21,592 bases of DNA from contig CACHBY010000012.1 of the NCBI GenBank assembly GCA_902578175.1, positions 1 through 21,592 of the forward strand, read 5' to 3'. The position numbers were made by a program, and so were the translations under genes. Below, piece after piece: positions 16,405-21,592 of this stretch; positions within the stretch are counted from its first letter, which is position 1, and each line of letters starts with the position of its first letter. The notes under the pieces are model-generated. The model saw nothing but the letters and a program-made list of their open reading frames with translations. It made no database searches and had not been told where the DNA came from. Source of the DNA: an uncultured Pelagibacteraceae bacterium. GTDB lineage: Bacteria > Pseudomonadota > Alphaproteobacteria > Pelagibacterales > Pelagibacteraceae.

Positions 16405-16863
16405 TTATTGAATTGTGTCTGCTGATGTAACATTAACTATTATTTCAGCATCAACTTCAGAGTGTAAATACATTTTAACTTTGAATTTTCCTAAAGATTT
16501 TATTTCTTCAACTGGTTGTATCATTGAAGGTTTAATTTCGATTTTATTTTCATCTTCTATAAGTTTTGAAATTTCAGTTGGTTTTACTGAACCATAAAGT
16601 TCGTTATTTTCAGTACTCAATTTTTTAACTAAGTATTCTTTATTATTGATTTGTTCTGCGATTCTAGTGGCCTCTTGTTTTTTCTCATTATCTTTTTTAG
16701 ATAATTCAGCTTTTATTTTCTCAACTTCTTTAATGTTTTCTTTAGATGCATAAAGTGCCTTTTTGTTTGCTATTAAAAAATTTCTAGCAAAGCCTCTTTT
16801 TACATCTATTACTTCACCTATAGATCCAATTCTTTTTACGTTTTCTAATAAAATAACTTTCAT
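16405..16863 (-). CDS. rplI: 50S ribosomal protein L9
   Basis: This 152-residue protein has the L9 signature KVILLENVKRIGSIGEVIDVKRGFARNFLI in its N-terminal RNA-binding lobe (2-31). A long charged connecting helix (about 42-78) and a C-terminal domain beginning ELYGSVKPTEI follow. L9 binds 23S rRNA at the base of the L1 stalk and limits frameshifting. Its ATG shares one base with the rpsR stop (TAATG), so the two are translationally coupled. Length is normal. Confidence 0.97.
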   Translation of the reverse strand: MKVILLENVKRIGSIGEVIDVKRGFARNFLIANKKALYASKENIKEVEKIKAELSKKDNEKKQEATRIAEQINNKEYLVKKLSTENNELYGSVKPTEISKLIEDENKIEIKPSMIQPVEEIKSLGKFKVKMYLHSEVDAEIIVNVTSADTIQ

Positions 16864-17135
16864 TATATTAAAGCTAGATTTCTTGCTCTTTTAATTGATA
16901 AAGATAATTCTCTTTGTTTCTTTTGAGATACATTTGTAACTCTAGAGGGTAATATTTTTCCATTTTCTGAAACATATTTTTTTAAGAGTTTGATATTTTT
17001 ATAATCAACTTTTGGTGCACCTTTTACCGAAAGTGGACAGCTTTTTTTAAATTTGTACTTATTAGGTTGAAAAATACTTAATTTAGCAAAGTTACTTTGC
17101 TTTCCTTTTTTATTTCCACCTTGTCTTTTTGGCAT
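16863..17135 (-). CDS. rpsR: 30S ribosomal protein S18
   Basis: This 90-residue protein carries a Lys-rich N-terminal extension, CPLS (33-36) and the S18 core [20 protein letters not shown] (44-63) followed by [20 protein letters not shown] (64-83). S18 forms a heterodimer with S6 in the small-subunit platform, and the S6 gene lies directly upstream with a one-base TAATG overlap. The downstream rplI start overlaps its stop in the same way. Length is slightly above the 75 residues of E. coli because of the leader, as usual in alphaproteobacteria. Confidence 0.97.
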   Translation of the reverse strand: MPKRQGGNKKGKQSNFAKLSIFQPNKYKFKKSCPLSVKGAPKVDYKNIKLLKKYVSENGKILPSRVTNVSQKKQRELSLSIKRARNLALI

Positions 17136-17488
17136 TAGTTTTTAGTACTTTCTTTTTTTTCACTATCATCTTTTTTTCCAAAGTAGTTAGTGTCTAAATC
17201 AAATTCTTTTACTCTTACTGTTAGATATCTTAGTAATTTCTTATCAAGAGCTTCATTTTTTTCTAATTGATCAACTACTTTTCCTTTACCTTTAATTTTG
17301 AAGTGAATGTAGCTTCCTTTTTTATTTTTCTTAATTAGATAAGATAGGTTTAGAAGACCCCAGTTTTCAGTTTTTACAACTTCACCCTCATTTTTTTCAA
17401 CAATTTTTGAATATTTTTCAGTTAATTGTTTTAATTCACTTGGAGAAGTGTCTTGTCTAGCTATTATAGTATGTTCGTATAAGTTCAT
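17135..17488 (-). CDS. rpsF: 30S ribosomal protein S6
   Basis: This 117-residue protein begins [13 protein letters not shown] and continues with the S6 features [19 protein letters not shown] (43-61) and [14 protein letters not shown]. The C-terminal tail is charged ([13 protein letters not shown]), as in many S6 proteins. S6 pairs with S18 on the 30S platform. It is the first gene of the minus-strand run; a TATAAT box lies about 32 bases upstream of its ATG. In other bacteria S6:S18 can bind their own leader RNA, but no such motif was confirmed in this short leader. Confidence 0.97.
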   Translation of the reverse strand: MNLYEHTIIARQDTSPSELKQLTEKYSKIVEKNEGEVVKTENWGLLNLSYLIKKNKKGSYIHFKIKGKGKVVDQLEKNEALDKKLLRYLTVRVKEFDLDTNYFGKKDDSEKKESTKN

Positions 17489-17520
17489 TTAAGTTCTTTA
17501 ATAAAAAATGAGGATATACT

Positions 17521-17549
17521 ATTATAAAAGTTCAATTACAATAGATAAA
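17521..17549 (-). promoter_or_regulatory. Putative promoter of the rpsF-led operon
   Basis: On the minus strand a perfect -10 box TATAAT spans 17526-17521, with a weak -35 TTTATC (17549-17544, 3 of 6 matches) at a 17-base spacing, about 32 bases before the rpsF ATG. A plus-strand TATACT (17515-17520) abuts it and may be the -10 of the divergent fabD, although its -35 is poor. The 86-base gap 17489-17574 holds nothing else recognisable. Confidence 0.4.
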
Positions 17550-17574
17550 AACACAAAATTATTAATATTTTTAT

Positions 17575-18501
17575 ATGTTTTCAGTAATATTTCCGGGTCA
17601 AGGATCTCAGATAGTTGGAATGGGAAAGGAGTTTTATGACAAGTTTGAGTTCATAAAAAGCTTATTTAAAGAGGCTGATGATACATTAAACTATTCAATT
17701 TCAAAGTTAATATTGGAAGGACCCAAAGAAGAGCTTGATTTAACAGTAAACACTCAGCCAGCAATTTTTTTAATAAGTTTCTCTATTTTTAACGTTATTA
17801 AAAATGAATTTAATATTGATTTAAATAAAGCAAAATATTTTGCCGGCCATTCTTTAGGAGAGTATTCAGCTTTATCTTGCGCTGGATATTTAAACTTTTC
17901 AGAAACATTAAAAATTTTAAGAAAAAGAGGTGATGCTATGCAAAATTCTGTGCCAAAAGGATTGGGTGGTATGGTTGCAGTACTTGGTTCAACTATTGAT
18001 ACAATCGAAAACATATTAAAAGATAATGAAACTAAATTTAAAGCACAAATTGCAAATGATAATTCAGAGGGCCAAATAGTTTTGAGTGGAAAAACTGAGG
18101 ATTTGGATAATTTAATTCAGGTATTAAAAGAAAATTCAATTAAAAATATAAAGCTTCCAGTCAGTGCTCCTTTTCATTGTAGCCTTATGAGTAAAGCAAC
18201 AGAGATTATGAAAGAAGAGTTAAACAAAATTTCAATTTTAGAAGGGAAAAATGATTTAATATCAAATGTAACAGCTGAAGCTATTTCAAATACTAAAGAT
18301 TTAAAATCACTTTTAATTAAACAAATTGAAAATAGAGTAAGATGGAGAGAAAGCGTCATAAATATGATAAATAATGATGTTGATCATTTTATTGAAATAG
18401 GGCCTGGGAAAGTTTTATCAGGTTTGATAAAAAGAATTAATAAAAGTGTAAAAATTAATACTATAAATAGCCAGGAAGACATAGAAAATTTAAAAATATG
18501 A
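17575..18501 (+). CDS. fabD: Malonyl-CoA:ACP transacylase
   Basis: This 308-residue enzyme loads malonyl groups from CoA onto acyl carrier protein for fatty acid synthesis. It shows FPGQGSQIVGMGKEF (6-20), the nucleophile Ser93 in GHSLGEYSAL (91-100), the conserved Gln61 in NTQPA, and the partner His201 in VSAPFHCSLM (196-205). Near the end comes IEIGPGKVLSGLIKRI. These residue numbers are nearly those of E. coli FabD (Ser92, His201). It begins the plus-strand lipid cluster, divergent from rpsF, and overlaps fabG by four bases (ATGA). Confidence 0.96.
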   Translation: MFSVIFPGQGSQIVGMGKEFYDKFEFIKSLFKEADDTLNYSISKLILEGPKEELDLTVNTQPAIFLISFSIFNVIKNEFNIDLNKAKYFAGHSLGEYSALSCAGYLNFSETLKILRKRGDAMQNSVPKGLGGMVAVLGSTIDTIENILKDNETKFKAQIANDNSEGQIVLSGKTEDLDNLIQVLKENSIKNIKLPVSAPFHCSLMSKATEIMKEELNKISILEGKNDLISNVTAEAISNTKDLKSLLIKQIENRVRWRESVINMINNDVDHFIEIGPGKVLSGLIKRINKSVKINTINSQEDIENLKI

Positions 18502-19235
18502 ATGATTTAAAAAATAAAAATATAATTGTTACTGGAGCCTCTGGAGGAATAGGAAATGCAATCGTTAAAAAATTAAATGAGAGTGGTGCTAATATTTTAG
18601 TGTCAGGAACAAAAATAGAAAAACTTGAAAAATTAAAAAAAGATTTTGAAAAAATAAAAATTTTAAAATTTGATATGTCTGAAAGTGAAAAAATTGAGCA
18701 ATTTATTGAAAATGCAACTGAAAAGCTTGGAGGTAGTTTAGATTGCATTGTAAATAATGCTGGTATTACTCAAGACAATTTAGCAATAAGAATGAGCTTG
18801 GATGAATGGAAAAAAGTAATTGACATTAATTTAACCTCAACTTTTTTGATGAGTAAATTTGCTATTAAAAAAATGTTAAAAAATAAATATGGAAAAATTG
18901 TAAATATCACTTCTGTTGTAGGGCATACTGGCAATTTGGGACAGGCTAATTATTCAGCATCAAAAGCAGGAATAGTGGCAATGTCGAAAAGCTTGGCAAT
19001 TGAGTATGCTAAAAAAAATATCAATGTTAATTGTATTTCACCAGGTTTTATTAAAACAGCAATGACAGAAAAGATAGATGAAAAGTTTAAAGAAACAATT
19101 ATATCAAAAATACCATCAGCACGCCTTGGAGAGCCTGATGATATCGCAAATGCTGTAGATTTTTTATGTTCAAATCAATCCAGCTATATAAATGGCGAAA
19201 CTCTTCATGTAAATGGTGGCATGTATATGGCTTGA
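18498..19235 (+). CDS. fabG: 3-oxoacyl-ACP reductase
   Basis: This 245-residue short-chain dehydrogenase has the NADP-binding TGASGGIG (12-19), NNAG (86-89) and the catalytic set Asn111, Ser139, Tyr152 and Lys156 (YSASK). The C-terminal INGETLHVNGGMYM is the usual FabG ending. It reduces 3-ketoacyl-ACP in each elongation round. ATGA overlap with fabD and proximity to acpP (49 bases) make FabG much more likely than another SDR. Length is standard. Confidence 0.95.
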   Translation: MNDLKNKNIIVTGASGGIGNAIVKKLNESGANILVSGTKIEKLEKLKKDFEKIKILKFDMSESEKIEQFIENATEKLGGSLDCIVNNAGITQDNLAIRMSLDEWKKVIDINLTSTFLMSKFAIKKMLKNKYGKIVNITSVVGHTGNLGQANYSASKAGIVAMSKSLAIEYAKKNINVNCISPGFIKTAMTEKIDEKFKETIISKIPSARLGEPDDIANAVDFLCSNQSSYINGETLHVNGGMYMA

Positions 19236-19259
19236 CAAAATAGCTTTTTAAACTAATAA
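19232..19259 (+). promoter_or_regulatory. Possible promoter for acpP
   Basis: A perfect TTGACA (19232-19237) overlaps the fabG stop. The best -10 candidate, TAATAA (19254-19259, 16-base spacing), matches poorly. Highly expressed acpP often has its own promoter, which makes the site plausible but not secure. AAGGA (19275-19279) sits five bases before the acpP ATG. Confidence 0.28.
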
Positions 19260-19284
19260 CGAAATATAACAAAAAAGGATCAAT

Positions 19285-19524
19285 ATGTCAGAAGACGTTT
19301 CAAGCAAAGTAAAAAAAATTGTAGCAGATCACTTAGGTATCGACGAAGCAAAGGTAACTGAAGAGTCAAGTTTTATAGATGATTTAGGAGCTGATAGCTT
19401 AGATACAGTTGAATTAGTGATGGCTTTTGAAGAAGAATTTGGATCTGAAATTTCAGATAGTGAAGCAGAGAAAATTTTAACTGTAGGAGATGCAGTTAAA
19501 TTTATCGAAGGAAAAGCAAACTAG
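19285..19524 (+). CDS. acpP: Acyl carrier protein
   Basis: This 79-residue acidic protein has the phosphopantetheine-attachment Ser38 in [15 protein letters not shown] (32-46) and the usual four-helix length. It holds growing acyl chains for fatty acid and lipid A synthesis. An AAGGA ribosome site lies five bases upstream. The codon mix is less AT-biased than neighbours, as expected for an abundant protein. It is followed after only 8 bases by the guanylate kinase gene, not by fabF. Confidence 0.97.
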   Translation: MSEDVSSKVKKIVADHLGIDEAKVTEESSFIDDLGADSLDTVELVMAFEEEFGSEISDSEAEKILTVGDAVKFIEGKAN

Positions 19525-19532
19525 AAATTTAA

Positions 19533-20165
19533 ATGCCCTCAGAAAAAGATGGGGTAATGGTAATACTTTCTTCTCCGTCCGGAGCAGGAAAGACCACCTT
19601 AGTAAACTTATTATCAAAAAAAAATAATTACGTAATCTCAATTTCTCATACAACAAGAAGTCCTCGACCTGGTGAAATCAATAATAAAGATTATTTTTTT
19701 GTTAACGACAACGAATTTCAAAGGTTAATAAAAAATGAGGAATTTCTTGAATATGCAAAGGTATTTAACAATTATTATGGCACAACAAGAACGCCAGTTA
19801 TTGATAATTTAAATAAAGGTAATAATGTTTTATTTGATATTGACTGGCAAGGTGCAGATCAATTAAAAAATAAAAAACTAGATTTTAAATTAATTTCTTT
19901 TTTTATTTTGCCACCAAGCAAAGAAGTTTTATTTCAAAGATTATCAAATAGAGATATGAGAGATAAGTTGATAGCAGAAGAAAGAATGAAACAGTTTGAA
20001 AGAGATGTTTTACACTGGACAAATTACGACTATGTAATTATAAATGATGAAATAGAAAAATGTTATAACAAAATTGATAATCTTATTGAAGCTGAGCTTA
20101 ATGATGGTTCCAAAGACTATGATTTAAATTTTGTTAGAAATCATATAGAAAAATTAACTCATTAA
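19533..20165 (+). CDS. gmk: Guanylate kinase
   Basis: This 210-residue enzyme phosphorylates GMP to GDP. It has the P-loop [10 protein letters not shown] (13-22), the GMP-binding [19 protein letters not shown] (38-56), the conserved ALxxG-like segment YGTTRTPV, the [10 protein letters not shown] stretch and the lid LSNRD...ERMKQFERD. The N-terminus (MPSEKDG) is short and the start fits the 8-base gap after acpP. Its last 12 bases overlap the 3' end of the convergent rsmA gene. Length is normal. Confidence 0.95.
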   Translation: MPSEKDGVMVILSSPSGAGKTTLVNLLSKKNNYVISISHTTRSPRPGEINNKDYFFVNDNEFQRLIKNEEFLEYAKVFNNYYGTTRTPVIDNLNKGNNVLFDIDWQGADQLKNKKLDFKLISFFILPPSKEVLFQRLSNRDMRDKLIAEERMKQFERDVLHWTNYDYVIINDEIEKCYNKIDNLIEAELNDGSKDYDLNFVRNHIEKLTH

Positions 20166-20939
20166 ATCCTCATATTCTTTGGTAAGCTTATAGTAAGTTT
20201 CGAAATTTAAATTTTGAGGTCTTAATTTTAAATCAATTTGAAGTTTTTCTATTATTCTTAAGTCACCATTAAAGATTTGATTAAACGGCTTTTTAATCAT
20301 TTTTCTCCTGTTATTGAAAAAAATTCGAGTTATCTTTTCTAAGTTTTTTGGATTATTAATTTTATAAAAATTTTTTTTTGGAGTAAACAAAAGTAAACTA
20401 CTATCTATCTTTGGCTTGGGTGAAAATGAGCTAGGTTTTATATCACATATTTTTTTAACAATTAATTTCCAATTTGCTAGAATAGATAATCGTCCATAAT
20501 TTGAATTGTTATAATTGGCTATTATTCTATCCGCCACTTCTTTTTGAAACATCAAAATTAGATTTTCAAACCAAAAATCATCTTTTAAATTAATTATCCA
20601 TTTACTTAATATCTCTGTAGATATATTGTATGGTAAATTACCAAATACAATTACTTTCCCTTTAAATAATGAGCTTTCGTCAATGTTCAAAACATCATTA
20701 TTAATAATGTTTAAATTTTCTTTAAACTGTTCCTTTAAATAATTTATAAGGTCATTATCCTTTTCAATTACAGTAAATTGTTTCGGTTTTTTATCTAAAA
20801 TATATTTTGTAAGGTTTCCAGTACCTGGCCCGATTTCTAATATATTTTTGTTCTCAATTTCAACGCAATTAACAATTTGATCTATAATTTTATTGTCAAT
20901 TAAGAAGTTTTGACCTAAACTTTTTTTTGCTTTTATCAA
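20154..20939 (-). CDS. rsmA: 16S rRNA dimethyladenosine transferase
   Basis: This 261-residue enzyme (also called KsgA) dimethylates two adjacent adenosines in helix 45 of 16S rRNA using S-adenosylmethionine, a late step in 30S assembly. KKSLGQNFL (5-13), the SAM-binding [11 protein letters not shown] (34-44), the acidic VIEKD (57-61) and the catalytic GNLPYNIST (100-108) are all present. [11 protein letters not shown] marks the C-terminal domain. The start is TTG at 20939, overlapping the pdxA stop by four bases (TTGA). No in-frame ATG precedes the essential KKSLGQNF motif within the gap, so the TTG is well supported. Confidence 0.94.
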   Translation of the reverse strand: MIKAKKSLGQNFLIDNKIIDQIVNCVEIENKNILEIGPGTGNLTKYILDKKPKQFTVIEKDNDLINYLKEQFKENLNIINNDVLNIDESSLFKGKVIVFGNLPYNISTEILSKWIINLKDDFWFENLILMFQKEVADRIIANYNNSNYGRLSILANWKLIVKKICDIKPSSFSPKPKIDSSLLLFTPKKNFYKINNPKNLEKITRIFFNNRRKMIKKPFNQIFNGDLRIIEKLQIDLKLRPQNLNFETYYKLTKEYEDLMS

Positions 20940-21592
20940 TTTTGATCTAAAAATGAGATTGCTCTTATTAAACTAAGAGGATTTGATTTATTTTTCCCAA
21001 GCATATTTTCATTTGGTCCATGGTCTGGAGATATTCTTATAAAAGGTAAACCCAAAGTAATGTTAATAGCATCATACTCAAATAATGTTTTTATAGGCGA
21101 TAATACTTGATCATGGTACATCCCAACTATGACATCATACTTAGATCGATTTTGTTTTAAAAATATCGTATCTGAAGAAAACGGTCCAGACACTCTATAA
21201 TTTTTGCCCTTAAAAAATTTTATAGCAGGAAAGATTATTTTTTTATCTTCATCAAAATTACTCACGGTTTCACAATGTGGATTAAGCCCTAAAACAGCAA
21301 TTTTGGGTATTGATTTTAGATTTTTTTTATAAAAATTATTAATAAGTTTAATTTTGTTTATGATGAGTTTTTTGGTTATTTGTTTTGTGACAAACTTTAT
21401 TGGAACATGAGTCGTAATAGGGCATACAGCTAGTTTTTTATTGAATATTAGCATTGCATTATTTTTAATAAAAAACTTATCTGATAAATATTCAGTCATT
21501 CCTAATTTCTTTTTTTTTAAAAAAGTTTTTTTTGATATTGGACCATTTATTAATTTATTTGAGAAACCTTGTCTGATAAGTTTTATAGCAGT
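20936..21592 (-). CDS. pdxA: 4-hydroxythreonine-4-phosphate dehydrogenase, C-terminal two thirds
   Basis: The frame stays open from the stop at 20936 to the window edge, giving 218 residues; the first third is outside. An ATG at 21499 is internal, because the PdxA motif NGPISKK precedes it. PdxA oxidises 4-phosphohydroxythreonine for pyridoxal phosphate synthesis. Numbering from that internal Met as 1, the metal ligands are His31 (TTHVP), His75 (GLNPHCE) and His129 (YHDQ). The substrate contacts Lys137, Asn146 and Arg155 are also in place, with spacings that match E. coli PdxA. The residue matching substrate-binding His136 of E. coli is the Met itself (LGMTEYL rather than GHTE). GLNPHCET also differs from the usual NPHAGE. 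The pdxA-rsmA order is common in proteobacteria, and the ATGA-like overlap with rsmA is four bases. Confidence 0.9.
   Translation of the reverse strand, partial: TAIKLIRQGFSNKLINGPISKKTFLKKKKLGMTEYLSDKFFIKNNAMLIFNKKLAVCPITTHVPIKFVTKQITKKLIINKIKLINNFYKKNLKSIPKIAVLGLNPHCETVSNFDEDKKIIFPAIKFFKGKNYRVSGPFSSDTIFLKQNRSKYDVIVGMYHDQVLSPIKTLFEYDAINITLGLPFIRISPDHGPNENMLGKNKSNPLSLIRAISFLDQN

Noticed and set aside
21506..21532. Poly-T/poly-A runs in pdxA as a frameshift or phase-variable site
   Set aside because: The PdxA frame continues correctly through the Lys codons to motifs on both sides, and such runs are everywhere in this AT-rich window.
1..21592. CRISPR array, insertion sequence, tRNA or integration site
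   Set aside because: No direct repeats with regular spacing, no transposase or integrase frame and no cloverleaf-like segment were seen in either strand.

Overview
The window reads as chromosome from a streamlined, AT-rich marine alphaproteobacterium, most likely of the SAR11 clade (Pelagibacterales). The reasons are very low GC, Lys/Asn/Ile-rich proteins, almost no intergenic DNA (no gap above 100 bases), many 1-4 base gene overlaps, and alphaproteobacterial gene clusters (rpsF-rpsR-rplI-dnaB ... cvpA-purF; fabD-fabG-acpP ... gmk-rsmA-pdxA). The lineage is inferred from style and gene content, not from a marker phylogeny.

Left edge (1-2340) looks like accessory DNA. The tail of an SGNH/GDSL-hydrolase-like gene runs head-on into a short TPR gene. 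The TPR gene follows a PhyH-type Fe(II)/2-oxoglutarate dioxygenase, which is divergent from a MOSC-domain protein. The SGNH and TPR genes both appear to lose their 3' ends at the same point (about 385-400), which suggests a deletion or recombination scar.

Region 2373-5522 is a complete polar amino-acid-type ABC importer: binding protein, two permeases and ATPase. Its order and motifs best match the ectoine/hydroxyectoine Ehu system (ehuB-C-D-A). It has a good sigma70-like promoter and a perfect 12-bp hairpin just after the binding-protein gene, which would raise binding-protein output over the membrane parts. No ectoine-degradation genes are adjacent.

Region 5511-17488 is twelve consecutive minus-strand genes, transcribed rpsF -> rpsR -> rplI -> dnaB -> RND/MMPL exporter -> cvpA -> purF -> HD-domain protein -> gshA -> gshB -> EamA transporter -> MFS transporter. 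Gaps are at most 68 bases and five junctions overlap. The first part is ribosomal proteins and the replicative helicase. The middle is purine synthesis and an exporter. The end is a glutathione-synthesis pair coupled to two transporters. The exporter sits where many alphaproteobacteria carry alr and radA. The HD protein resembles the HD-domain oxygenase group (PhnZ/TmpB-like) and is the most open functional question here.

Region 17575-20165 (plus strand) is fabD-fabG-acpP-gmk: malonyl-CoA:ACP transacylase, ketoacyl-ACP reductase, acyl carrier protein and guanylate kinase. The fabF, mltG and yicC genes often found between acpP and gmk are absent. Region 20154-21592 (minus strand) is pdxA (N-terminus outside the window) -> rsmA. 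The PdxA keeps its metal ligands, but the residue aligned with the substrate-binding His136 of E. coli PdxA is Met.

I found no tRNA, rRNA, CRISPR array, insertion sequence, riboswitch or phage gene. Apart from the left-edge junction the window is mostly ordinary core genome. The best leads are the HD protein, the RND-for-alr/radA replacement, the PdxA substitution and the unproven ligand of the Ehu-like importer.
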